A DNA stretch of 64,000 bases from Palsa-872 sp036844615 (GCA_036844615.1 DAIUFK010000001.1:1-64000); one strand, 5' to 3'; shown: positions 42,690 to 50,212, counted from the stretch's first letter. Notes: generated by a model from the sequence alone, not told the origin. Program-made: numbers and translations.

Positions 42690-43293
42690 CAGCGCGCTGC
42701 TGGCTGAGCTCGGCACGCGACTCGATACCGCTCTGAACACACGCGCCATCGCGCTGGCAGCCGCGCTGAAAAAGCGGCGCGACGTGCGGCAAGCCCTGGC
42801 GGGCTATGCAAGCGTGACAGTGCAGTTCGATCCCGACCAGGCGACTCATGCCTCGCTGGCTGCGGCGATCAAGAGGCTCGCCGTCAAGCGCCCGCCGATG
42901 GCTGAGCCCGGAAGGCTGCACCGCATCCCTGTGACCTATGACGGCCCTGACATGGTGGAGGTCGCCGACCGGCTCAAGCTCTCACGCGAGGAGATCATCG
43001 AGCTCCACACACGGCCTATCTACCGCGTCTTCCTGGTGGGCTTCGTGCCCGGATGGGCTTACCTCGGTCCCTTGCCGGAGGAGCTCGAGCTGCCCAGGCG
43101 CCATGTGCCGCGAACGCAGGTGCCCGCGGGGTCGGTGGCCATCGCCGGCAGGCAGTCAGGAATTTACCCGCTGCCCACGCCAGGCGGCTGGCACCTGATC
43201 GGCCGCACCCCCGTGAAGCTCTTCCTTCCGGACTCAGACCCGCCTTGCCTGTTCCGCGCCGGAGACCGCGTCAAGTTCTTCGCGACGCGTTGA
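42667..43293 (+). CDS. pxpB: 5-oxoprolinase subunit B
   Basis: 208 residues from TTG 42667. KipI/PxpB family: KVQPLGDSALLAELGTRLD, the mid-part RIPVTYDGPDMVEVADRLKL, FLVGFVPGWAYLGPLPEEL, VPAGSVAIAGRQSGIYPLPT and GGWHLIGRTPVKLF. With PxpA and PxpC it forms an ATP-dependent 5-oxoprolinase that converts pyroglutamate, a cyclised glutamate by-product, to glutamate. Overlaps pxpC by 4 nt. pxpA is 1.3 kb away on the opposite strand. Confidence 0.92.
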   Translation: MKVQPLGDSALLAELGTRLDTALNTRAIALAAALKKRRDVRQALAGYASVTVQFDPDQATHASLAAAIKRLAVKRPPMAEPGRLHRIPVTYDGPDMVEVADRLKLSREEIIELHTRPIYRVFLVGFVPGWAYLGPLPEELELPRRHVPRTQVPAGSVAIAGRQSGIYPLPTPGGWHLIGRTPVKLFLPDSDPPCLFRAGDRVKFFATR

Positions 43294-44225
43294 CCGCGGT
43301 CCTAAACGTCAGGGAACCAGGACTCTTCACGACGATCCAGGACCTCGGGCGCCCGAGCGCGGTCAGCGCCGGCGTGCAGCCAGGCGGCGCGATGGATCGT
43401 TTCGCCCATGCTGCAGCGAACCTGCTGGTGGGCAACGACCCTGGTCACGCGACCCTGGAGTGCACGTTCAGCGGACCGCAGCTCATCGCTGAGCACGCAT
43501 GTCTTATCGCCATCACCGGGGCGGACTTCGATCCCCACGTCAACGGCGCGCCGGTTCCCGCATGGACCAGCCTGTTCCTCGGCGCTGGCGCCAACCTCAC
43601 CTTCGGCGCCAGGCGATCGGGTGCGCGGACTTACATCGCAGTGGCAGGTGGAATCGAGGCCGACCGCTGGCTTGGATCGATGTCCACCAACGTGATGGCG
43701 GCGCGCGGAGGCAAGCACGGCAGGCAGCTCAGATCAGGCGACACCATCTCGGTCGCAGGCGAGCCGAGAAAGCCTGCAGTGTCAGGCCGGCGGCTGCCTG
43801 AAGCGCTCCTTCCCGCGTACGGCGACCACACGCTTCAGGCGATCGCCGGCCCCCACGTCAAGCGCCTTTCCCTTGAGGGTCGCAGGCTGCTCTTCGGCGC
43901 GCCCTACAGGCTCAGCCGAGACGCCGACAGAATGGGCTACAGGCTCGAAGGGCCGCACCTCGGCATGTCAGGCGAGGAGCTGTTGTCGTTCGGCCTTGTG
44001 CAGGGAGCGGTCCAGGTGCCGCAGAGCGGCCAGCCGATCCTGCTGATGGCGGACCACCAGACCGCCGGCGGGTACCCCGTTGTCGCTACTGTCGTCAGCG
44101 CGTCGCTGCCAGTCGCCGCCCAGCTGCTGCCCGGCGACGAGCTGCGTTTTGCCGAAGCCACCATCGAACGCGCGAACGCCATGCGCAAGGCTCTCGAGGC
44201 GGCTCTCAGCTCGCTGCGGCTATGA
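43290..44225 (+). CDS. pxpC: 5-oxoprolinase subunit C
   Basis: 311 residues from TTG 43290, which overlaps the pxpB stop. KipA/PxpC family signatures: REPGLFTTIQDLGRPSAVSA, GVQPGGAMDRFAHAAANLLV, ITGADFDPHVNGAPVPAWTS, TYIAVAGGIEADRWLGSMST and ILLMADHQTAGGYPVVATVV. Partner of PxpB in the oxoprolinase complex. Its 3' end overlaps the convergent peroxiredoxin gene by 20 nt. Confidence 0.92.
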   Translation: MTAVLNVREPGLFTTIQDLGRPSAVSAGVQPGGAMDRFAHAAANLLVGNDPGHATLECTFSGPQLIAEHACLIAITGADFDPHVNGAPVPAWTSLFLGAGANLTFGARRSGARTYIAVAGGIEADRWLGSMSTNVMAARGGKHGRQLRSGDTISVAGEPRKPAVSGRRLPEALLPAYGDHTLQAIAGPHVKRLSLEGRRLLFGAPYRLSRDADRMGYRLEGPHLGMSGEELLSFGLVQGAVQVPQSGQPILLMADHQTAGGYPVVATVVSASLPVAAQLLPGDELRFAEATIERANAMRKALEAALSSLRL

Positions 44226-44691
44226 CTTTGCGCGCTTCATCGAGCACCAGGTCGTAGTCAGGCAGCGGCTGGTCTTTCGATCGCTCCCAAACCCACCGCA
44301 CGGTGCCTGAGCTGTCGATCACGTAGACGACGCGCTTGGCCATTCCCGAGTAGCCCGCGACATCGTCGCGCCTCACTCCGTAATCGGTGACCATGGTGCG
44401 CTCGAAATCCGCGATCAGCTCGAATGGCAGACCGCCAAGCTCCTTGGCGAAGGCCTCGTGGGAGAACACAGAATCCACGCTGATTCCATAGATGCCGATT
44501 CCATCAGCCGCCGCCGCTTCATGCCTGGACCGAAACTCGGTCAGCTCTGACCTTCAACCACCTGTGAAATCGAGCACATAGAACAGGAACACCAGCGCCT
44601 TGTGCTTTTCGAGGGCCTCGGCGAGGGTGAGGTCGTGGCCTCCGGTGGTGGGAAGCTTGAACTCTGGCGCCTGGTCTCCAACCGACAGCAT
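44206..44691 (-). CDS. Peroxiredoxin (Bcp/AhpC-TSA type) with in-frame TGA at the peroxidatic position, putative selenoprotein
   Basis: Reads as 161 residues from ATG 44691 if the TGA codon at 44556-44554 is decoded (residue 46). Before the TGA: MLSVGDQAPEFKLPTTGGHD, ALVFLFYVLDFTGG. After it: RSELTEFRSRHEAAAADGIG, IYGISVDSVFSHEAF, FELIADFERTMVTDYGV. In Bcp-type peroxiredoxins the segment is DFTPGCTxExxxFR with the peroxidatic Cys where this gene has TGA. The frame is unbroken otherwise, and the protein has no cysteine at all. A stem-loop fitting the bacterial SECIS model follows. It lies 14 nt after the GNAT gene in one operon. The alternatives are a single TGC/TGT-to-TGA nonsense mutation or a sequencing error. 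Automatic annotation would report only a fragment from GTG 44478. Confidence 0.72.
44528..44542 (-). promoter_or_regulatory. Candidate bacterial SECIS element
   Basis: On the coding strand: GACCGA, GTT loop, TCGGTC, a perfect 6-bp stem. The loop begins with G and lies 17 nt after the TGA. That satisfies the published bacterial SECIS rules as I recall them: loop 3-14 nt with G in its first two positions, stem 4-16 bp, 16-37 nt from UGA. A competing hairpin, GGTCAG-AG-CTGACC (44552-44539), starts 1 nt after the TGA; the two are mutually exclusive. Confidence 0.55.
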
Positions 44692-44705
44692 AAGAAGGAG
44701 TTTAC

Positions 44706-45512
44706 CTAGCGCTCGAGCACGTACCAGCCGGCCCGCGTGGCGCCGGTCACCCTGTAGCCCTCGGTGAATGCATCGCCAAGCGCCCGGCGAAGCGCGAGTC
44801 TCCAGGAGCGCGCCATCGCGGCGTCAGAGCGCCGCAGCTCGACGACATCCTCCGGGACCTGGCACATAAGGACGCGCGCAGATGACGGCACCTCCACCGG
44901 CTCACCCGCTGGACCCACTGAAAGCACGGCCCCCGCGCCGGCGCGGAGCAGCTCCTCGACATCAGGCTCGGAAGCGTGGCCGGCGGCGGCCACCACTGCC
45001 GATGTTGAGTCGAGCCGCCAGCTGATGAGCAGGCGATCCGATTCCTCGCCGGCGTTGAGCCCGTCGGACATCACGCCATAGAAGTTGACGAGGTATTCCA
45101 TGGCGCTCGCCCCAAGCTTGTAGAGATTGAAGTAGGCATTGCGGCGGACCAGCGGGTCGGTTGTCCATTCCACGACCTTCACGTCGCGCTCGAGGCACCA
45201 ACCGCGCTGGTGCTGCTTGAGCTCGAAGCCGAGGCCCTGCACCTGGCTGTCAGCCACGATGCCAAGGATGTGGGAGTGCATGTGGAGGCCGTGCGCTGGC
45301 GTGCCGCCGAGCCACCCGACGAGCCCTCCCACCATCCGCGCCCCGACGCGGGCGGCGACCACGTAGTTGCCTGAATGCGAAAGGGCTCGAAGGATGTCGG
45401 TGTTGACTGGCGGTTCCTCGGGGCTCTCCCAGATCGCGGTGAACAGCTCCTCCAGCTCGCGCAGCTCCTCCAGCTCGCGCAGCTCGGAGAGGACGACTTG
45501 TGTCCGCGTCAC
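44706..45512 (-). CDS. GNAT-type N-acyltransferase (COG3375-like)
   Basis: 268 residues. The GNAT core shows NYVVAARVGARMVGGLVGWL, HMHSHILGIVADSQVQGLGF and LKQHQRGWCLERDVKVVEWT. DPLVRRNAYFNLYKLGASAM and EYLVNFYGVMSDGLNAGEES are the family's long middle part. It belongs to predicted acyltransferases of unknown substrate often placed near menaquinone or unknown pathways. The N-terminal helix contains a perfect in-frame duplication (LRELEE twice). Overlaps pxpA by 4 nt. Confidence 0.75.
   Translation of the reverse strand: MTRTQVVLSELRELEELRELEELFTAIWESPEEPPVNTDILRALSHSGNYVVAARVGARMVGGLVGWLGGTPAHGLHMHSHILGIVADSQVQGLGFELKQHQRGWCLERDVKVVEWTTDPLVRRNAYFNLYKLGASAMEYLVNFYGVMSDGLNAGEESDRLLISWRLDSTSAVVAAAGHASEPDVEELLRAGAGAVLSVGPAGEPVEVPSSARVLMCQVPEDVVELRRSDAAMARSWRLALRRALGDAFTEGYRVTGATRAGWYVLER
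45444..45488. repeat. In-frame 18-bp tandem repeat in the GNAT gene
   Basis: CAGCTCCTCCAGCTCGCG occurs at 45444-45461 and 45462-45479, followed by a partial third copy. It keeps the frame and lengthens a charged Leu-Arg-Glu helix by six residues per unit, so copy number may vary between strains. Confidence 0.85.
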
Positions 45513-46189
45513 CTCTGAACCAGGGGTCGCGTCTCAATGCCCGCGTCGCGCAGCGCTTGCCGCACACTCGACGCCATCTTCGCAGCGCCCTTGCCGTCTC
45601 CGTGAACACAGATGGTGTCGTAGCGCCCCGACTGGGCCAAGCGGACCGCCTGCCTCGCGGCCGCAAGCGGGGTCAGCAGCGCGCCGGGCCAGCTGCGTGG
45701 GGCGAGACTGCCATCCGGCATTGCGAGCCTGTCGGCGAACCCTTCGCGGTAGGCGGGGATTCCCGCCCGGCCAGCGGCGGCAACGATCTCGAATCCCGGC
45801 TGCCCAAGCAGGCCAACCCCGTGCGCCTTGGCGACTCGAGCCACGGCGTCAGCCGCATCGGAGTCGCGCTGGCATCGGTGGTAAAGGGCGCCGTGCGGCT
45901 TGACGTACGCGATGGGGACCACCGCCGCCAGGCCCGCCACCTGGTACGCGACAAGAGCCTCGATTTCGGCAGGTGTCAGCGCCTTCTCGATGCGGCCGAA
46001 CCCTGCACTGTCGTCGTATCCGGGATGCGCACCAACCTCGACTCCTAACTGCCTGCACCGCCACGCGGTCGCGATCGAGATCGAGACCGAGCCTGCATGC
46101 GCACCACAAGCCACGCTCGCGCTGTCGACGAAACCGAGGATTAGCTCGTCGGCCCCGGCGCCTTCGCCGATGTCCGAGTTCAGGTTCAT
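45509..46189 (-). CDS. pxpA: 5-oxoprolinase subunit A (LamB/YcsF family)
   Basis: 226 residues. LamB/YcsF signatures: MNLNSDIGEGAGADELILGF, SASVACGAHAGSVSISIATA, GVEVGAHPGYDDSAGFGRIE, IAYVKPHGALYHRCQRDSD and DTICVHGDGKGAAKMASSVR. It opens the oxoproline ring with help from the PxpB-PxpC ATPase parts, which are encoded convergently nearby. It is inserted between mog and the GNAT gene in a mixed operon. Confidence 0.92.
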   Translation of the reverse strand: MNLNSDIGEGAGADELILGFVDSASVACGAHAGSVSISIATAWRCRQLGVEVGAHPGYDDSAGFGRIEKALTPAEIEALVAYQVAGLAAVVPIAYVKPHGALYHRCQRDSDAADAVARVAKAHGVGLLGQPGFEIVAAAGRAGIPAYREGFADRLAMPDGSLAPRSWPGALLTPLAAARQAVRLAQSGRYDTICVHGDGKGAAKMASSVRQALRDAGIETRPLVQR

Positions 46190-46204
46190 TTCAGGTAGGC
46201 GACG

Positions 46205-46711
46205 TCAGTGGGCGGTGTCGCCATGCAGGAGCTGGAGGGCGTGATCGAGGGTCGCCATTACGGCCTCAAGCGATTCCGTCGCCCCCTTCACGCTGCCTGG
46301 CACGTTGATGATCAGCGTCCGTCCCCGCACCCCTGCCATGGAGCGCGATAGCAACGCCATCGGCGTGCTCGCGCCGCCGGCCCGCCTCATCTCTTCTCCG
46401 ATGCCGGGCACCGTGTAGTCGAGCAGCGGCGCGGTCGCCTGCGGTGTCACGTCGCGAGGACCGAGACCAGTCCCCCCCGTCGTCACGACAAGGTCTGCGC
46501 CGCGAGCGATGGCAATTTCGATCGCTTCAGCGATTTGCGCGATCTCGTCAGGCACCACCACAGGCCCGCTTACCTCGAGGCCGCCTGCACGCAGCAGGGC
46601 GACCAGCGCCACACCACTTTTGTCCTCGCGGGTTCCGTGGAAGACACCGTCGCTGACGGTGACGACGTGAGCCTTGCTCAACGGGCGGCTTTGGCTCTCG
46701 GTCGCTTCCAT
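46205..46711 (-). CDS. mog: Molybdopterin adenylyltransferase-type protein (MogA/MoaB)
   Basis: 168 residues. MoCF-binding fold: AHVVTVSDGVFHGTREDKSG, LVVTTGGTGLGPRDVTPQAT, VPGIGEEMRRAGGASTPMAL and RGRTLIINVPGSVKGATESL. It activates molybdopterin by adenylylation before molybdate insertion. The start overlaps moaC by 34 nt. Further molybdenum-cofactor functions (XdhC, NifS-like) lie about 4 kb downstream on the other strand. Confidence 0.92.
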   Translation of the reverse strand: MEATESQSRPLSKAHVVTVSDGVFHGTREDKSGVALVALLRAGGLEVSGPVVVPDEIAQIAEAIEIAIARGADLVVTTGGTGLGPRDVTPQATAPLLDYTVPGIGEEMRRAGGASTPMALLSRSMAGVRGRTLIINVPGSVKGATESLEAVMATLDHALQLLHGDTAH

Positions 46712-47175
46712 TCTCCTGACCGGCCGCCCGACTTCTCCAGCAGCTTCACCGATTCGAGATACACGCCGCGCTCAATTCCCTTGGTCATGTCGATGAGCGT
46801 CAGGCCCGCGACGGCGGCGGCTGTCAACGCCTCCATCTCTACGCCGGTCTGGCCCACGACCCTGGCTCTGGCCAGCACACGCACGGCGCCGCGAACGAAC
46901 TCGAAGTCCAGCGCCACGCTGGTCAGCGGCAGCGGGTGGCAGAGGGGGATCAGCTCGGAAGTGCGTTTGGCGGCCATGATGCCGGCCACCCTCGCCACCT
47001 GCAGCGCATCACCCTTCGCGGTGCCCTCTTTGACTGCACGCAGGGTGGCGGGTGCCATTCGCACAAGGCACTCGGCAAGGGCTTCGCGCACTGTGGCGGC
47101 CTTGTCGGCGACGTCGATCATCCGCGCCGCTCCGCGCTCGTCGAGGTGCGTCAACCGCGAGATCCCGCGTGCCAC
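46678..47175 (-). CDS. moaC: Cyclic pyranopterin monophosphate synthase
   Basis: 165 residues from GTG 47175. MoaC pattern: LTHLDERGAARMIDVADKAA, GDALQVARVAGIMAAKRTSE, LIPLCHPLPLTSVALDFEF, GQTGVEMEALTAAAVAGLTL and DMTKGIERGVYLESVKLLEK. Forms cPMP, the first pterin intermediate of the molybdenum cofactor. MoaA is not in the window. First gene of the operon moaC-mog-pxpA-GNAT-peroxiredoxin. Confidence 0.94.
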   Translation of the reverse strand: MARGISRLTHLDERGAARMIDVADKAATVREALAECLVRMAPATLRAVKEGTAKGDALQVARVAGIMAAKRTSELIPLCHPLPLTSVALDFEFVRGAVRVLARARVVGQTGVEMEALTAAAVAGLTLIDMTKGIERGVYLESVKLLEKSGGRSGEWKRPRAKAAR

Positions 47176-47186
47176 ACGATCAGGAT

Positions 47187-47900
47187 ATGCGGATGTCCGA
47201 CATCGATGCCGTCCTCTTTGATTACGGTCGGACGCTTGTCACGTTCGCATATCCGACCGAGGACCTGCTCGAGGTGCTCCGGCGCTTTCGCCCGCGCATC
47301 GCGGAGCTGCTTGGGGCACCGCCGCCTGAGGCGGACACGATCCTGCGGGACGTTCTCCTGCCGCTGGAGGAACACATCGAGAGCCCCGGCGAGAATGAGG
47401 TGAAGTGGATCGAGGTGTACGGCGCAGCGTGGCGACGCGCCGGGCTGGATCTTCCCGCTGACCTGCTGTACGAGATCCTCGACGCGGACCAGCAGTGCTG
47501 GGATCGCGCGGTGCGCGTGGACGCGGACGCCCTGCAGGTCCTGTCGTGGCTTGGCGCGCGGGGCATCAAGCGCGCCGTGTGCTCGAACGCGCCGTTTCCG
47601 CCTGAGATGATGCGGCGCCAGGTGGACGCCAACGGAATCGGAGAGCTGACGGAGGCTGTGCTGTTCTCGAGCGAGGTCGGCAGCCGCAAACCGGCGCCGG
47701 AGATGTATCGCGCCGCGCTTGCGGCGGTCGGGGTCAAGGCAGAAAGAGCGCTCTTCGTCGGGGATCGCGTGCGCGAGGACTATGAAGGCCCACGCTCGGT
47801 AGGCATGCGCGCAGTGATCTGCACCGCTCACGCGGCCGAACCGCCGCCTGACGGGATCCCGATCATCGCCACGCTGAGCGACCTGCCTGGGCTGCTGTGA
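47187..47900 (+). CDS. HAD-superfamily hydrolase
   Basis: 237 residues from ATG 47187 (or 47193). Motif I DAVLFDYGRTLVTF keeps the nucleophile Asp but has Tyr-Gly-Arg where the acid/base Asp usually stands, as in some HAD proteins with altered activity. Motif II AVCSNAPFPPEM, motif III SRKPAPEMYRAAL with Lys, and motif IV ALFVGDRVREDYEGPRSVGM are standard. Start is divergent from moaC by 11 nt, so they may share a promoter region. Confidence 0.82.
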   Translation: MRMSDIDAVLFDYGRTLVTFAYPTEDLLEVLRRFRPRIAELLGAPPPEADTILRDVLLPLEEHIESPGENEVKWIEVYGAAWRRAGLDLPADLLYEILDADQQCWDRAVRVDADALQVLSWLGARGIKRAVCSNAPFPPEMMRRQVDANGIGELTEAVLFSSEVGSRKPAPEMYRAALAAVGVKAERALFVGDRVREDYEGPRSVGMRAVICTAHAAEPPPDGIPIIATLSDLPGLL

Positions 47901-48145
47901 GCGAACCGAAGAAACGACCAGGACTGCTGTGGCGCCTCTTTTACGGCCGTCAGCGCAAAGGCTTCCCCTGGCTGCTTGTGGTGGTGATCATCGCGATCGC
48001 CGCGCTTGCTTTGTCCTTTGCCATCCCAGGCGGCGCCGACATGTGGAGGACGGTCGCGCCTGTCGCTTTCGGCGTATTTATCCTTTTTGCCCTGGCCGCC
48101 GCGATCGTCGCGGCGCTGCGGCCCCGACGGCGGCGCCGGCGCTGA
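47897..48145 (+). CDS. Small two-helix membrane protein
   Basis: 82 residues overlapping the HAD stop by 4 nt. Basic start (MSEPKKRPGLLWRLFYGRQR), helix about 24-43, helix about 53-73, terminal arginine cluster (RPRRRRRR). Both ends are predicted inside. No family known. It overlaps the 3' end of the convergent larB by 68 nt; there the larB frame is beyond the conserved domain. Confidence 0.55.
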   Translation: MSEPKKRPGLLWRLFYGRQRKGFPWLLVVVIIAIAALALSFAIPGGADMWRTVAPVAFGVFILFALAAAIVAALRPRRRRRR

Positions 48146-48914
48146 TGCCACGAGCTCGCGCCGCGCGTGATGCGATGAGCACCGCTGCGGCACCGGCTCC
48201 GACACCGTTGTCGATGTTGACGACCACCAGCCCCGTCGAGCACGACTGGAGCATCGTCGTGAGGGCCGCCTCACCGGCTCCGCCGCGACCGTAACCCGTC
48301 GAGACCGGTAGCCCGATGACCGGGAGGTCGATGAGGCCGCACACCAGCCCGGGGAGCACGCCGTCCATGCCCGCGGCGACGACTATCACGTCAGCGCCCC
48401 ATTCGAGGGTTGCCGAAAGCGGGCCGACAAAGCGGTGCAGCCCCGCCACGCCGAGGTCAGCTTCCAGCCTCGCTTCGAGACCGCACGCCTCGACGACCAT
48501 TCGCGCTTCGTCGGCGACACGCACGTCGGAGGTGCCCGCCGTGAGGAGGCCTACCTTGCCGGCGATGGGTTCCGGGCTGAAGCCGGTGCGGACGACGCGG
48601 GCCGAGTCCGCGTACGCAACCACCTGCATATCCGCACCGTCGGCGGCATCCACCAGCGCCGCGCGATGGGCATCGGACATGCGGCTGATAAGGCCCTGGC
48701 CCTGGCGTTCGGCCATCGCCACCGCCAGCCTTGCCGCTTCGGCGGGAGTCTTGCCGGTGGCGAGGACCACCTCCGGAATGCCGCGACGCAAGAAGCGGCC
48801 AAGGTCCAGCCGAGCACGACCGTCGAGCTCCTTCAGCTGCAGCGTGCGGAGCTCGGCGAGCGCCTCGTCCTCGGTGAGCTCGCCGGACAGCAACCTGCGC
48901 AGAACGTCCCTCAC
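48078..48914 (-). CDS. larB: Nickel-pincer cofactor biosynthesis protein LarB
   Basis: 278 residues from GTG 48914, overlapping the previous gene's stop (GTGA). LarB/PurE-like: LDLGRFLRRGIPEVVLATGK, GKVGLLTAGTSDVRVADEAR, VIVVAAGMDGVLPGLVCGLI, LPVIGLPVSTGYGRGGAGEA and TGLVVVNIDNGVGAGAAAVL. LarB carboxylates and hydrolyses nicotinic acid adenine dinucleotide for the Ni-pincer cofactor of lactate racemase. LarC and LarE, required for the pathway, are not in the window. The last 25 residues are Arg/Ala-rich and unconserved. Confidence 0.9.
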   Translation of the reverse strand: MRDVLRRLLSGELTEDEALAELRTLQLKELDGRARLDLGRFLRRGIPEVVLATGKTPAEAARLAVAMAERQGQGLISRMSDAHRAALVDAADGADMQVVAYADSARVVRTGFSPEPIAGKVGLLTAGTSDVRVADEARMVVEACGLEARLEADLGVAGLHRFVGPLSATLEWGADVIVVAAGMDGVLPGLVCGLIDLPVIGLPVSTGYGRGGAGEAALTTMLQSCSTGLVVVNIDNGVGAGAAAVLIASRAARARGISAGAAVGAAAPRRSRRPGQKG

Positions 48915-49375
48915 AGGCCGGCCAGGACCTCGCGCATGCGCTGCCAGTGGGTGCCCGCCCAATAGATGCGGCCGCAGGAGGGACACTCGGAGTAGCGGGA
49001 CTGGGTGAGGCGCACATACGGAGGCACGCGCTCGGCGACGGTCGCAGGGACGCGTGACTCCAGCTCGGCGTTGCACTCGATGCATCGAGTAAGCGCTTCC
49101 TTCAGCTCGAGGTCGAGCTCCGCGAACACCTGGCGTAGCTGCTGGGTCACCTCGTCGTCGCGGATGAGGATCGCGCGGACCACGCCGGTCTGGATGACCC
49201 GTCGCTTGGTGAGGTCCCTGTCGCGAGTCAACAGCACGCGGCTTTCAGCGGCGGCCTCACGGACCAGCTCGGCGTCGCCGATGCGCGAGTGGTAGGAGGC
49301 GTCATAGCCCAGAGCGCGCAGCCAGCGGGCGAGGCGCCCGACGTTGCAGTCGGCGAGGAAGCGGGGCTTCACCAC
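48911..49375 (-). CDS. Mut7-C RNase domain protein
   Basis: 154 residues from GTG 49375 (or 49372). PIN-like Mut7-C domain: KPRFLADCNVGRLARWLRAL, SRVLLTRDRDLTKRRVIQTG; acidic residues of the PIN site are present. It is followed by a C-terminal zinc ribbon with LTRCIECNAELESR and YSECPSCGRIYWAGTHW (two CxxC pairs). Members are predicted RNases, sometimes antitoxin-free. It overlaps larB by 4 nt, a linkage with no known functional reason. Confidence 0.88.
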   Translation of the reverse strand: MVKPRFLADCNVGRLARWLRALGYDASYHSRIGDAELVREAAAESRVLLTRDRDLTKRRVIQTGVVRAILIRDDEVTQQLRQVFAELDLELKEALTRCIECNAELESRVPATVAERVPPYVRLTQSRYSECPSCGRIYWAGTHWQRMREVLAGL

Positions 49376-49396
49376 TGCAATCTTAGAATCGCATGG

Positions 49397-49675
49397 ATGG
49401 GGACCCAGCAAGAGCTAATGGCCAGGTTGAGCGCCGAGGCCGAGGGCTGCTACTCATGGTCGAATGGGCCTGGAGATCGCTACGCGCCCCACAGCCACGG
49501 TTACGAGAAGGTCCTGTATTGCGTCGAGGGCTCGATCACTTTCGTCCTCGAAACGGAGGCCAGGCGACTCGAGCTGGCCGCCGGTGATCGAATGGTGCTG
49601 CCCGCCGGCACTGTCCATTCCGCCACGGTGGGACCTGGTGGCTGCACGTGCATCGAGGGGCGGCGCGAGCGCTGA
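49397..49675 (+). CDS. Small cupin-domain protein
   Basis: 92 residues from ATG 49397, one compact cupin. The metal-binding motif 1 is YAPHSHGYEKVLYCVEGSIT; motif 2 is LPAGTVHSATVGPGG, giving three His and a Glu as usual ligands. May bind a metal and a small molecule or act as an isomerase or oxygenase. It is divergent from the Mut7-C gene, the starts being 21 nt apart. Confidence 0.8.
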   Translation: MGTQQELMARLSAEAEGCYSWSNGPGDRYAPHSHGYEKVLYCVEGSITFVLETEARRLELAAGDRMVLPAGTVHSATVGPGGCTCIEGRRER

Positions 49676-49690
49676 TTCCCGCGGCGTAAT

Positions 49691-50047
49691 ATGGGCGACG
49701 CGATGAGCATCATCGAGTTCATCCGCGACCGGGCGCGGTTTTACAACTGCCCGGTGTGCGGGCGCAGCCTCAAGGGCTGCGATGTACAGGTCCTCAGTCA
49801 TGAGGAGGAGCGCTTTCACCTCCAGGTCACCTGCGCGCAATGCCAGGTGACGTTCATCGTCGTGCTCGCGATCGCGGGTGCCGGCGTCGAGGAGATCGAG
49901 GGCGTCGCGGCCGAGCCCGCTGCAGAGCCGGTGGCGGCCCGCGAGCCTATAAGCGTGGACGAGATCATCGATCTTCACCTGATGCTCAAAGGCTTTCAGG
50001 GCACCCTCTCAGAGCTCATCCAGCAGCCCGACCACAGCCGCGGCTGA
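49691..50047 (+). CDS. Zinc-ribbon protein of unknown function
   Basis: 118 residues from ATG 49691 (or 49703). Two CxxC pairs (FYNCPVCGRSL and VTCAQCQVTF) form a zinc ribbon of about 40 residues. A Val/Ala-rich linker (GVAAEPAAEPVAAREP) and a short conserved-looking helix (SVDEIIDLHLMLKGFQGTLS) follow. No family recognised. It may be a small transcription or RNA-associated factor. Confidence 0.6.
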   Translation: MGDAMSIIEFIRDRARFYNCPVCGRSLKGCDVQVLSHEEERFHLQVTCAQCQVTFIVVLAIAGAGVEEIEGVAAEPAAEPVAAREPISVDEIIDLHLMLKGFQGTLSELIQQPDHSRG

Positions 50048-50128
50048 CGCACGGAGCGCACGGGTGCGCGTCCTTAACAGCCTGGGTTGTCATCCCCAAC
50101 TGCGATCGATAACGTTGGCCGTGGTCGG

Positions 50129-50160
50129 CAGGTTGGGGGCACTCAATAAGTCCCATCCTG
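50129..50160 (+). other. Imperfect stem-loop in the leader of the NifS-like gene
   Basis: CAGGTTGGG (50129-50137) faces CCCATCCTG (50152-50160), nine pairs with one mismatch, in the 165-bp leader before 50213. It could be a regulatory leader element. No known riboswitch was recognised. Confidence 0.3.
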
Positions 50161-50212
50161 CTCGCCGCGTTGGCGCGCAGGGAACTTGCCTGGAGGATGG
50201 TGGGCCCGGACC

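Noticed and set aside
50048..50212. Riboswitch in the leader of the NifS-like gene
   Set aside because: One imperfect stem only; no conserved core of any known riboswitch was recognised.
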